Of a stretch of DNA of 64,000 nucleotides, positions 34,476 to 44,978 are shown in pieces. The DNA lies in assembly GCA_965197455.1 (NCBI GenBank), contig OZ240208.1, forward strand, positions 558,001-622,000. Direction: 5' to 3'. The translations under genes and the position numbers were made by a program. Source of the stretch: JAGWBD01 sp965197455 (lineage in GTDB: Bacteria > Chloroflexota > Anaerolineae > Aggregatilineales > Phototrophicaceae). Within the stretch, counting starts at the first letter, position 1, and every line of letters starts with the position of its first letter. The notes below the pieces were generated by a model. It did not search any database. It had not been told where the DNA came from and saw nothing but the letters and a program-made list of their open reading frames with translations.

Positions 34476-35536
34476 GAAACCTCTGCGTAGCCAAAGGCGG
34501 CCGGCCCCACGACAGCGAGCGCGGCCGGCGTTTTTATCTCACGCGCTGCCGGCATGCCGATCACAGCCACGCGCAGGCCGTAGCGCAACATCTCCGTGCC
34601 CAGTGGCGTGCAGTCCTCCAGTGTCACAAGCGTGATGAGATCCGGCACGCTGCACAGAACCTCGTCACCGTGCCAGGCGACCAGGTTTTCATTTTGGAAG
34701 ACGATTTCCAGCAGCTCTTGCGGGTCGTCAAAGGCTTGCAGGCGCATGCGCCCGCGCGCGAAGCCTTTCACGGTGCGGCGATTTACATCCACAATCTTGC
34801 CCTCGAAGAGCACACGGCCGTTGCCGAGGCCGGCGATGAGTTCAGCCGGTGCGTCCTGCTTGTCCTCCCGTGCGCGCAACACGGCCTGACCCATGCGCAG
34901 GGCGAGCGTGAGCGTGTCGCGCACCAGGGTGGCCTTTACCTGCGCGCCCGTCATCACCGACATCACCAGCGCTGCGCTGCCGCCCATTTCAATCGTCAGA
35001 TTGCGGGCCCACTCTTCGGCCTGCACGGGGCTGGCCAGGCGCTCGAAGATGGCGATGTTGCCATGACAGTCGCCGAGCGCCATCGGGCTGCCCGGGATGC
35101 CGCCGATGGAAAAAGAGTCCATTTGCAGCTCCGGAAAGGCGCGCCCCATGCCATCTCCGTCCAGCACCGGAAGGCCCAGTTGCAGGCCACAGATCAGCGG
35201 CCCCAGTGCATTTGAGCCCCCGATTTCGCTGATGACGAGCGCGTCGAAGTCACGCCCAAGGTGAGACGCCAGTGCGCGCACGGTACGGGCGACTTCATTG
35301 CCAGCCTCGATTTTCTCGATGCCGACGGTGGGTGCGCCCATGCCGCCCACACCGACGACGAGGGCGTCATCGGGCAGCTCGTCCACATGCACAATCGGGC
35401 AGGGCACTCCGCTCAGGCGCAACTGACGCTCGAGGCGCAGTCGGCCGAGATAGGTGTTGCCGCCACCACCGGTGCCCAGGATGCCGGCGCCAAGCGCCAG
35501 CGCCTGCGTTTCTTCAAGGCCAATGTTGCGAATCAC
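34433..35536 (-). CDS. DUF917 (S-Me-THD-like) protein, paralogue A
   Basis: This 367-residue protein has the DUF917 landmarks: ILGTGGGGNTYLGRL near the N-terminus, VGVGGMGAPTVGIEKI, GDGMGRAFPELQM and a C-terminal PDLITLVTLEDCTPLGTEML. Pfam now associates this family with S-methyl-thiohydantoin desulfurases. Most members are uncharacterised and sit beside hydantoinase/oxoprolinase genes, as here. It is the last gene of a nine-gene operon with a dipeptide-type ABC transporter and overlaps the next DUF917 gene by 4 nt. Its 3' end overlaps the convergent transferase gene by 43 nt. The substrate is unknown; a cyclic amide or thiohydantoin-like compound is a reasonable guess. Confidence 0.8.
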   Translation of the reverse strand: MIRNIGLEETQALALGAGILGTGGGGNTYLGRLRLERQLRLSGVPCPIVHVDELPDDALVVGVGGMGAPTVGIEKIEAGNEVARTVRALASHLGRDFDALVISEIGGSNALGPLICGLQLGLPVLDGDGMGRAFPELQMDSFSIGGIPGSPMALGDCHGNIAIFERLASPVQAEEWARNLTIEMGGSAALVMSVMTGAQVKATLVRDTLTLALRMGQAVLRAREDKQDAPAELIAGLGNGRVLFEGKIVDVNRRTVKGFARGRMRLQAFDDPQELLEIVFQNENLVAWHGDEVLCSVPDLITLVTLEDCTPLGTEMLRYGLRVAVIGMPAAREIKTPAALAVVGPAAFGYAEVSYRPLPGDLLPATS

Positions 35537-36615
35537 TGTCCGTAACGCTCCTCGACCGGAACGTAGTCGACGTCATAGCCGAAGACACGCGGCCCAACCA
35601 GGCGCAGACCATCAGGCGAGCGCCAGCGCGGCGTACAGGGAAAGGCGATGACCTCCACGCGGAAGCCGTAGCGCAGACCTTCGGTGGTGATGGGCTCGCC
35701 GGTTTCGCTGTCCAGCACGGCGATGAGGTCGGGCACGGTGACGCAGACCTTGTTATCGATGAGGGCGGCCAGGTGCTCGTTCTGGAAGGCGAGGCGCAGC
35801 TGCTGGCCGTCGAATTGCTCAATGCCGGCCATGAAGGCTTCCCCCTTGGCGAAGCCGGCTTCGGTGCGCCGCTGCACATCACTGATCTTGCCGCGAAAGA
35901 TGGTGAAGCCACCGACCGCCTCGCGCACGGTGCGCACCGGGTCTTCCTCCTGCCGGCGGGCGTTGCGGATGGTTTCGCCGATGCGCTGCGCCTGGCTGAT
36001 GGTGCCGTGCACGGCCGCTTCGCGCAGCTCGGCGACAGTGGCGGCGTACAGTGCGATCATGGCCATCGCGCCCATGTCGACCGTCACACTGCGGGCGAAG
36101 GTCTCCGTCCAGTGATTGTCGATGGTCTCCATAATCACTGTGTTGCCACGTTCGTCAGACATGGCGAAGGGAGTCGCGGAGATGCCGTGCAGGGTGTGCG
36201 TCACCATCTGGATTTCGGGGAAGGCGCGGCCCATGCCGTCACAATCGACCATGGGCAGGCGCAGGCGCGCCGCCGTGTAGATGGGCACGACCGAATTCAG
36301 GCCGCCGGCCTCGATGCTCATGGTGGCGCGAATGGGCCTGCCGATGTACTTGCCCACAGAATGGAAAGCGTTGACGATGTCGTCGCCGTTGGGCATCTTC
36401 TCGACCATCACGGTCGGCGCGCCCATCATGGCCGTGGGAACGATCAGGTCCTCCGCGTCCAGTTCGTCCAGGGTATACAGGTCAACCGGCCCGTAACGGC
36501 GAATTGACTCGCGCGCCATCAACTTGCCGATGTAGGGATCGCCACCGCCGCCGGTGCCCAGCACTGCGGCGCCCAGCGCAATGTCCTCGATGGCTGCCTC
36601 GTCAAGGACGCGCAT
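35533..36615 (-). CDS. DUF917 (S-Me-THD-like) protein, paralogue B
   Basis: This 360-residue DUF917 member has AVLGTGGGGDPYIGKLMARE, MMGAPTVMVEKMPNGDD, DGMGRAFPEIQMVTH and CVTVPDLIAVLDSETGEP. It aligns along its full length with the two paralogues in this operon but differs in many positions, so it is not a recent duplicate. The start at 36615 overlaps the hydantoinase stop (TAATG) and has AGGAGGG upstream, which rules out the longer frame to 36825. The three paralogues may form a hetero-oligomer or act on different substrates; the sequence does not say which. Confidence 0.82.
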   Translation of the reverse strand: MRVLDEAAIEDIALGAAVLGTGGGGDPYIGKLMARESIRRYGPVDLYTLDELDAEDLIVPTAMMGAPTVMVEKMPNGDDIVNAFHSVGKYIGRPIRATMSIEAGGLNSVVPIYTAARLRLPMVDCDGMGRAFPEIQMVTHTLHGISATPFAMSDERGNTVIMETIDNHWTETFARSVTVDMGAMAMIALYAATVAELREAAVHGTISQAQRIGETIRNARRQEEDPVRTVREAVGGFTIFRGKISDVQRRTEAGFAKGEAFMAGIEQFDGQQLRLAFQNEHLAALIDNKVCVTVPDLIAVLDSETGEPITTEGLRYGFRVEVIAFPCTPRWRSPDGLRLVGPRVFGYDVDYVPVEERYGQ

Positions 36616-38159
36616 TACACGCCCTCCTCCAGGTCGCCGACGGCCTTGACCATGATGCGCGTCGCGTTGCCTGGCAGATAGGCCAGCGGCACTTCCTCGA
36701 CCTCCACGATTTCCACACTGTCCGTGTCCGCGCCGGCTGCAATTGCGCGCCCGGTCGCTTCCGCGCGCGCCTTTTCCAGCGCCTGGTCGCGGCTCATCTC
36801 GGCCAGCGAAAAGATCTGGTCGCATTCGCCGCCCACCTGGGCGATGGCAGCGCCGATGGCATTGGCCACCGGGAAGTGGTCGGGCCGCATCAATTCCGAA
36901 GCGCCGGCAATCTTGCGCTGGATGAGGATGCTGCCGCCGCCGACCACGATGACCGGCACTTCGGTGGCGCTGGTCTTCATGCGATCCACCGCGACGTTGA
37001 CTATATCCTCGATGCGGTCCTCGACCGCCGTGACGTAAGCGCTGTCCAGCCCGGCGACCCGGCCAGCATCACCGATTGCTTCGTGGCCGGCTGCGACCAC
37101 GATGTCAGTCGCGGTCAGGGTATCGCCGCCGAAGACGCGCGCGCGTGAGGTGAGCTCGTAGCCCACGCTGCGCGGCCCGACCTGCAATGGATCGGCCTGA
37201 ATGAGGCTGCCGCCACCCAGACCGATGGAAATGGTGTCGGGCATGCGGAAGTTGGTGCGCACGCCGCCGATTTCCACTGCCAGCGCCGCCACACGCGGAA
37301 AGCCGTTGCGCAACACGCCGATGTCGGTTGTCGTACCGCCCACATCAACGACGATGGCATCGCGCAGGCCGCTAAGGAAGGCAGCGCCGCGCATACTGTT
37401 GGTGGGGCCGGAGGCGAAGGTGAGCACCGGAAAGTCGGCTGCATAGTCCGCAGCCATCAGCGTGCCGTCATTCTGGCTGATGTAAAAGGGCGCCTTGATG
37501 TCCATGCTTTTCAACGCAGCGCGGAAGCCGTTGATGGTCTGCTGCGCCAGGTAGCGCAGACAGCCATTCATGATGGCTGCGTTCTCGCGTTCCAGCAGCC
37601 CGATGCGCCCGATGGAACTGGAGAGCGTGATGGTGACGTCGGGGATGACTTCGCGCACAATGGCTGCGGCATCTTCCTCAAAACGGGAGTTGACCGGCGA
37701 GAAGACGGAGGAGATGGCGATGACGTTGATGCCCGTGTCTCGGATCTGTTCGGCAATGCCGCGCACTTCATCCGGTTGAAAGGGTGAAATTTCGCGACCG
37801 TCAAACTCGTTTCCGCCATGCGCCAGATAGACGTGGCCACCAATGACCTCGCGCAATTCATCCGGCCAGTCGACCATGGGCGGCAGGCAGGCGGTGGCTG
37901 GCAGGCCAAGGCGAATGCAGGCCGTTTGGGTGAGGTGACGACGTTCGACGACGGCATTGGTGAAATGTGTCGTGCCGATCATGACCCCGTCGATGCGGTC
38001 GACCGCCAGCGCGGTTTGCTGCAGCAGACTGTCGAGGGCGCTGGTGATGCCGTCAGTGACGTTGGCTGTAGTCGGGGTCTTGGCCGAGCCGATGACGTTC
38101 TGGCCGTCCATCAGCACCGCGTCTGTGTTGGTGCCCCCGACGTCAATTCCTATGCGCAC
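36615..38159 (-). CDS. Hydantoinase/oxoprolinase (HyuA-type) protein, short form
   Basis: This 514-residue ASKHA-fold protein begins VRIGIDVGGTNTDAVL, the nucleotide-binding phosphate loop. It has IGTTHFTNAVVERR, VVDVGGTTTDIGVLRNGFP and a late GGGSILIQ loop. HyuA-type enzymes open cyclic amides such as hydantoins or 5-oxoproline with ATP. The usual HyuA is about 680-700 residues, so this is the shorter form typically found with DUF917 genes. The GTG at 38159 has AAAGGAG with 5-nt spacing. The longer frame to 38192 would need a TTG start without a site, so I rejected it. No HyuB partner is present; DUF917 proteins lie on both sides. Confidence 0.83.
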   Translation of the reverse strand: MRIGIDVGGTNTDAVLMDGQNVIGSAKTPTTANVTDGITSALDSLLQQTALAVDRIDGVMIGTTHFTNAVVERRHLTQTACIRLGLPATACLPPMVDWPDELREVIGGHVYLAHGGNEFDGREISPFQPDEVRGIAEQIRDTGINVIAISSVFSPVNSRFEEDAAAIVREVIPDVTITLSSSIGRIGLLERENAAIMNGCLRYLAQQTINGFRAALKSMDIKAPFYISQNDGTLMAADYAADFPVLTFASGPTNSMRGAAFLSGLRDAIVVDVGGTTTDIGVLRNGFPRVAALAVEIGGVRTNFRMPDTISIGLGGGSLIQADPLQVGPRSVGYELTSRARVFGGDTLTATDIVVAAGHEAIGDAGRVAGLDSAYVTAVEDRIEDIVNVAVDRMKTSATEVPVIVVGGGSILIQRKIAGASELMRPDHFPVANAIGAAIAQVGGECDQIFSLAEMSRDQALEKARAEATGRAIAAGADTDSVEIVEVEEVPLAYLPGNATRIMVKAVGDLEEGV

Positions 38160-38207
38160 ACTTGCTCCTTTCGCATTTTGGTTAAATGACAATGGCAGAT
38201 CGTTTGC

Positions 38208-39298
38208 TCAGGGAACCGGCAGCCCGATGCGGCCGCCTGGCAAGGGACTCCAGGGGACGTCATAGCCAAAGGCCTCTGGTCCGACAACTTTCAGCGCGGC
38301 TTCCGTACGTAACTCGGCGGCCGCCGGTACTGCGATGACGACCACGCGCGTGCCGTAACGCAACAACTCGGTTTGAACCGGTTCGCCTGTCTCGGCAGTG
38401 ACGATGCAAATCATGTCGGGCACAGTGGCGCTAATCTCGCCGTTGATCCAGGCGATGAGATACTCGTTTTGAAAAACGATTTTCAATTCGTCAGCATCGT
38501 CGAAGCTGACGCAGGTCAGGTTGCCGCGCGCAAAGCCGCGCACGATACGGCGGTTAACATCGCTGATTTTGCCGCGAAAAATAATTTCACCCTGCAACTG
38601 TTCGGCCACGACGGCGGGAACATCATCGCCCTGGGAAGCCAGCACGGCGCTGCCCAGGCTGTGGGCCAGACTCAGCGTATGTTTCACGATGGTCTTGCGC
38701 ACCTGGGCGCCACTCATCACACAACCGGCCAGGGCTCCGCGCGCGCCCATGCTGACCGCGATGTTGCGCCCCAGGCGCTCGCCCCACTTGTCGCTGACGG
38801 TCTGTGGCACCAGCACGTAGCGATGAGCAGAATCCACGATTACATAGGGCGTGACGCGCACAAGGCCTTCGAAGAGGTAGGATGTCATCTGTATTTCGGG
38901 GAAGGCCCGACCCATACCGTCGCCATCCACGGCGGGGATGCCCAGTTGCCGGGCGGCGATGAGCGGCCGCATGGAGTTGGCGCCGCCGATCTCGGCAATC
39001 AGAACGGCATCAAATTCGCGGCCAATGTGATTTTGCAGCTGACGGACTGCCTCAGACATCTCCTCACCCTGGGGCAACTTCTCGATGCTGACGACGGGCG
39101 CGCCGATGTTGCCAGCAACCACCAGACTGGCATCGTCGGGCAGCGTGTCCGGGTTCAGGATGGGCTGAGGACCGTACTTTTGCAGGACCTGGCGCAGATG
39201 CAGTGCGCCGAGATAGGGGTTGCCGCCGCCGCCCGTGCCCAGGATTCCGGCGCCGATAGAGATAGGATGAATATCATCAAGTGTGACCTGTGTCAGCA

Positions 39299-39299
<1 letters not shown>
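38208..39299 (-). CDS. DUF917 (S-Me-THD-like) protein, paralogue C
   Basis: This 363-residue DUF917 protein has ISIGAGILGTGGGGNPYLGA, GNIGAPVVSIEKLPQGEE, DGDGMGRAFPEIQMTSY and TVPDMICIVTAETGEPV. It is the first of the three paralogues in transcription order, directly after the ABC transporter ATPase gene, with a TGATG stop-start overlap at 39299. A 48-nt gap separates it from the hydantoinase gene. Direct coupling to the transporter suggests that the imported compound is the substrate of the DUF917/HyuA enzymes. This is context evidence only. Confidence 0.82.
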
Positions 39300-41301
<2,002 letters not shown>

Positions 41302-41319
41302 GCCATGCTCCCCGCCCGC

Positions 41320-42228
41320 CTAGCGCCGCGCACGCGGATCAAGCACATCGCGCAGGCCGTCGCCCAGCAGGTTCCAGCTGAAGACCAGCAGCCAGATGGC
41401 CATGCCGGGGAAGGCCGCGATCCACCATTCTTTCGGGAAGTAATGCCGTCCATCCTCAATCATCGCGCCCCATTCGGGGGTGGGCGGCTGCGCGCCGATG
41501 CCAATGAAGCCCAGCGCGGCGGCGGTCAGCACCGCGAAGCCGAAGTCCGTGGTCATTTTGATGATGATGGGTGAGACGGCGTTGGGCAGAATGTGGCGGA
41601 AGAGGATGCGCGCGTGACTGGCGCCAATGCCATAGGCAGCTTCTACGAAGGCTTCCTCACGCAAGGAAAGCACCAGACTGCGTGTGAGGCGCGCGAAGCC
41701 CGGCCACCAGACCAGCGATATGCCGATCATGGCGTTGATGATGCCCTTGCCCAGTGCGGCAGAAAAGGCGATGGCCAGCACCAGCGACGGCACGGTCAGA
41801 AAGATGTCGGTGATGCGCATCAACAGGTCGTCGACAGAACCGCCGAAATAGGCTGCCACTCCGCCCACAGTCACGCCGATGGTGGTGGCAAGCACGATGA
41901 TGACCACGCCGACCTGCAGCGCCAGGCCGGTGCCCATCAGCACGCGACTGTAAATATCGCGTCCGACCTTGTCCGTGCCAAAGGGATGTTCCGGCCCGGG
42001 CGGCAGCAGGCGATCCATAAAATGGGTTGTGCCGCCGGAGTCTTCCGGGAAGGGAACCAGAAAAGGCGCGGCAACGGCGATGAAAATGATGAAGAGCAGG
42101 ATGGCAAGGCCGATCATGGAAAGTGAGTTGGAGCGGAAGCGGTAAAGGCTGCGGCGCAGGTTTTCCTGACGGGCGGAACGCGCCTCTGCCTGAAGCTCGC
42201 GCAGAGATCTTTCAGTCGTCTCAGCCAT
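41320..42228 (-). CDS. Dipeptide-type ABC transporter permease (DppC-like)
   Basis: This 302-residue permease has an N-terminal cytoplasmic stretch of about 35 charged residues, one helix (MIGLAILLFIIFIAVAAPF), a periplasmic loop with HPFGTDKVGRDIYSRVLMG (the usual DppC/OppC motif) and five further helices. The EAA coupling loop reads EAAYGIGASHARILFRHILP. The ATG overlaps the DppB-like gene by 8 nt. The family carries di- and oligopeptides, but relatives also take up glutathione, nickel chelates and opines, so the solute is open. Confidence 0.92.
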   Translation of the reverse strand: MAETTERSLRELQAEARSARQENLRRSLYRFRSNSLSMIGLAILLFIIFIAVAAPFLVPFPEDSGGTTHFMDRLLPPGPEHPFGTDKVGRDIYSRVLMGTGLALQVGVVIIVLATTIGVTVGGVAAYFGGSVDDLLMRITDIFLTVPSLVLAIAFSAALGKGIINAMIGISLVWWPGFARLTRSLVLSLREEAFVEAAYGIGASHARILFRHILPNAVSPIIIKMTTDFGFAVLTAAALGFIGIGAQPPTPEWGAMIEDGRHYFPKEWWIAAFPGMAIWLLVFSWNLLGDGLRDVLDPRARR

Positions 42229-43234
42229 AGCGGATCCGCGGGTCCAGGATGCCGTAGGCTACGTCAGTCAGGATATTGACGAGGCTGAATACGACGCCAT
42301 AGACGATGGTGATGCCCATGATGGGTTGGAAATCCAGACTGAGCGAGGCGTGCACGGCGTAGAGGCCGATGCCAGGCCAGTCAAAAATTGTCTCGATGAG
42401 AATAGCGCCGGCCATTAGCCAGCCGAAATTAAGTGAAATGACGGTCAGGGTGGCGATAAAGGCGTTGCGCAACACGTACTTGCCGATGACGACGCGCTCG
42501 GGAATGCCGATGGCACGGGCGGAGCGCACGAAATCACGCTCGAGAATTTCGATCATGCTGGCGCGGGTGATGCGCGTGATGCTGGCCAGCGCGCCGAAGG
42601 AGAGCACGAGCGCGGGCACCATGATGTGATTCAGTGCCGTGCTGAAGGCTTCCAGGTTCAGCGACAACACGCTGTCCACGAGATACAAACCGGTCACGGA
42701 TGTCGGCGGGGCCATGAGGACCGGAAAACGGCGCCCGATAGGCACCAGACCGGCATAGCGCCCCAGCGTGGTTTGCATGATCATGGCCAGCCAGAAAGCC
42801 GGAAAGCTGACGAAGAACAGGGAAATCACGCGGGCGATGTGGTCCGGCAGGCGATTGCGATACATCGCCGAGATGACGCCGGCGGGCACGCCGATGAAGG
42901 TCGCCAGAAAGACTGCGGCCAGCGTCAGCTCCAGCGTGGCGGGAAAGTATACGCGCAAGGAATCAATAACTTTACGTCTTGTATAGAGGGAGCTGCCCCA
43001 GTTGCCCTGCAGGACTCCGGAAATGTAATTCACATATTGCACGGGCAGGGGCTGGTCGAGGCCGAACTGTTTACTCAACTGCTCACGGATTTCAAGGGTT
43101 GCCTGGGGCCCGGCCGCCAGCCCGACCGGATCTCCCGGCACCAGCCGGGAGATGGTAAAGGTCAGCAGGCTGAGCCCCAACAGCAGCGGGACAACCATCA
43201 ACGCGCGCCGGGCAAGATACAGGCGCAGCGTCAT
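42221..43234 (-). CDS. Dipeptide-type ABC transporter permease (DppB-like)
   Basis: This 337-residue permease starts with a first helix (ALMVVPLLLGLSLLTFTISRL) followed by the family motif VPGDPV. It has QFGLDQPLPVQYVNYISG in the periplasmic loop, the coupling segment RSARAIGIPERVVIGKYVLRNA and the C-terminal DVAYGILDPRIRYG. Together with the DppC-like protein it forms the channel. A 7-bp hairpin in the 67-nt gap upstream separates it from the binding-protein gene, a common arrangement that favours higher binding-protein levels. Confidence 0.92.
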   Translation of the reverse strand: MTLRLYLARRALMVVPLLLGLSLLTFTISRLVPGDPVGLAAGPQATLEIREQLSKQFGLDQPLPVQYVNYISGVLQGNWGSSLYTRRKVIDSLRVYFPATLELTLAAVFLATFIGVPAGVISAMYRNRLPDHIARVISLFFVSFPAFWLAMIMQTTLGRYAGLVPIGRRFPVLMAPPTSVTGLYLVDSVLSLNLEAFSTALNHIMVPALVLSFGALASITRITRASMIEILERDFVRSARAIGIPERVVIGKYVLRNAFIATLTVISLNFGWLMAGAILIETIFDWPGIGLYAVHASLSLDFQPIMGITIVYGVVFSLVNILTDVAYGILDPRIRYG

Positions 43235-43248
43235 GTGGAAGTCCAGCA

Positions 43249-43273
43249 GGGGCGTATTGAACGGGAACGCCCC
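43249..43273 (-). other. Intercistronic hairpin after the solute-binding-protein gene
   Basis: GGGGCGT (43249-43255) pairs perfectly with ACGCCCC (43267-43273) around an 11-nt loop. It lies in the gap between the binding-protein stop and the first permease and has no U-run. Such hairpins protect binding-protein mRNA in other Opp/Dpp operons. Confidence 0.5.
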
Positions 43274-43301
43274 CCAAACCCGGTTTCATACTTGCGCAGC
43301 A

Positions 43302-44888
43302 TCAGCCGCAGTTGTCCATCCACAGGTCCTGGAAGAGGACGGTGATGGGATAGAAGGGCGAGAACACGTAGCCCTTGACACAGTCGTTGAAGGCCATGAG
43401 GCTGTCTTCGGTGTACATCCAGATGGCTGGCTGGTCAGCAGCGATCAGGGTCTGTGCCTCGGAGTAAAGCTCCATGCGCTGGTCCTGGTCGCCTAGTGAA
43501 CGGGCCTGGTCGAGCAAATCGTCCACACGCTCGTTCTGGTAGAAGCTGCAGGACTGGAAGCTGCCGGCGCCGCTGGTCCACTGGCTGGAATGATACTGGT
43601 TGTAGAGGTGGGCGTGCGGATCCGAGAAAGGCGGCAGCGTGTAAATGTTGATGAGGTGCGCCCCGGTGGCGGGATCGTTGCAGGAGGCAACCATGTCCGG
43701 CCACAGCGTGGGCACCATGTTGAGCGTGATGTTCAGCTCGCGCAGGCCTTCCAGCAGCAGCAGGCCGGGGATCTCCTCGCGCACGAAGTCGGTCACGTAC
43801 ACATAGTCCAGCTCGAAGCCGCCATCCGGCCAGGGAGACTGGGCCAGATACTCACGCGCTGTTTCGATGTTGTAGTCCGGGATATCCAGGTCGGGGACAA
43901 AGCCAGGGAAATTTGACGGAGTCGGGCCGGGCAGCAGCGTGACTTTCACGTCCTGCACTTCCGGCAAGGCCGGATAGTTCATGACATGGGCGATGGCCTT
44001 GCGCACGTTGATGTCGCTGGTGTAATCACCCTGGGTATTGATCTTGATGGTGTTCGTGAACAGGCCCGGATCCTCCGTGATGAAGAAACCATCTTCCTCG
44101 GCAGCCTGTTCCTTGTCACTGGCGAGGATAGTATCGGCGATCTGGGTTTCGCCGGCCAGCAGCGAGTTGAGCTGCGTACTTCCCTCGCGCTGGATGATCC
44201 AGAAGAAACCGTCCAGGTTGCCTTCTCCGGTCCAGCCGGCCCAGTAATCCTGCACGGCGACGAACTCGTAGATGTTGCCGATTTCCCAGCGGCCCTGGGT
44301 GAAGGGGCCGGAACCGGCCTCATTCCCGCGCATCCACTCTTGGCCAAAATCGTCGACGCCGGCGGAGTTAACGCGGTTCTCTTCGACCAGAGCCGGGTTC
44401 ACAACGAAGAGCTGCGTCAGCGTGCCAATGAAGGGCGCAAAGGGCTCGGTCAGCGTGAAGCGCACCGTGAGTTCGTCGATGGCCTCCACGGTGCTCATAT
44501 CCGCAATGTTGCCCCAGCGGAAGTTGGGCGGCCCGTTGATTTCGAGGATGCGGTTGAAGCTGTAGGCCACGGCCGCAGCGTTGACCGGGCTGCCGTCGTG
44601 GAAGACAGCGTTGTCGTGCAGCTGGAAGGTCCAGATCGAGGCGTCATCGCTGACTTCCCAGTCGCTGACCAGATGCGGCAGGACGTCGCTGCCACGGTTG
44701 ATGAAGAGCGCATCGTACATGCTGCGCAGGGCGGCATTGATGGAGTAGTTCTCGCCGGAGGCGGGGTCGATATTGTCGATATCCTGGTTGCCACCGTAGA
44801 GCAGGATGTTCTCACCCTGGGCGCCCAGCGGGCCGACCACAGTGAGCAGCAGGGCTAACAAGAGCAACAGAAACCTGTAGGGAGTCAC
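43302..44888 (-). CDS. Family-5 ABC transporter solute-binding protein
   Basis: This 528-residue exported protein has a signal peptide (residues 1-23, FLLLLLALLLTVVGPLGAQG region). The SBP_bac_5 pattern follows: NIDPASGENYSINAALRSMYDAL, WTFQLHDNAVFHDGSPVNAAAVAYSF and the late TDFVREEIPGLLLLEGLRE. It delivers a peptide-like ligand to the DppBC-like permeases. There is no lipobox, so it is likely soluble in the envelope space or held by another route. The start is GTG at 44888, with AAAGGA about 7 nt upstream. It heads the operon that ends with the DUF917 genes. Confidence 0.9.
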   Translation of the reverse strand: MTPYRFLLLLLALLLTVVGPLGAQGENILLYGGNQDIDNIDPASGENYSINAALRSMYDALFINRGSDVLPHLVSDWEVSDDASIWTFQLHDNAVFHDGSPVNAAAVAYSFNRILEINGPPNFRWGNIADMSTVEAIDELTVRFTLTEPFAPFIGTLTQLFVVNPALVEENRVNSAGVDDFGQEWMRGNEAGSGPFTQGRWEIGNIYEFVAVQDYWAGWTGEGNLDGFFWIIQREGSTQLNSLLAGETQIADTILASDKEQAAEEDGFFITEDPGLFTNTIKINTQGDYTSDINVRKAIAHVMNYPALPEVQDVKVTLLPGPTPSNFPGFVPDLDIPDYNIETAREYLAQSPWPDGGFELDYVYVTDFVREEIPGLLLLEGLRELNITLNMVPTLWPDMVASCNDPATGAHLINIYTLPPFSDPHAHLYNQYHSSQWTSGAGSFQSCSFYQNERVDDLLDQARSLGDQDQRMELYSEAQTLIAADQPAIWMYTEDSLMAFNDCVKGYVFSPFYPITVLFQDLWMDNCG

Positions 44889-44917
44889 GGCATTTTCCTT
44901 TGCCTGTTCAACGTTAA

Positions 44918-44923
44918 ATTCTA
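44918..44923 (-). promoter_or_regulatory. -10 box of the transporter/DUF917 operon
   Basis: TAGAAT on the minus strand (44918-44923) is a good -10 box 29 nt before the GTG start. A TTTGTG 16 nt upstream is only a weak -35. Confidence 0.35.
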
Positions 44924-44978
44924 TCGTGGACTTTATCTACACAAAGGCTGATGCGCAACCCGTTTGTGAAGACAGGTG

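Noticed and set aside
36616..36825. N-terminal extension of DUF917 paralogue B
   Set aside because: The extra 70 residues are Arg/Gly-rich antiframe sequence of the hydantoinase gene; the ATG at 36615 has AGGAGGG and a TAATG overlap.
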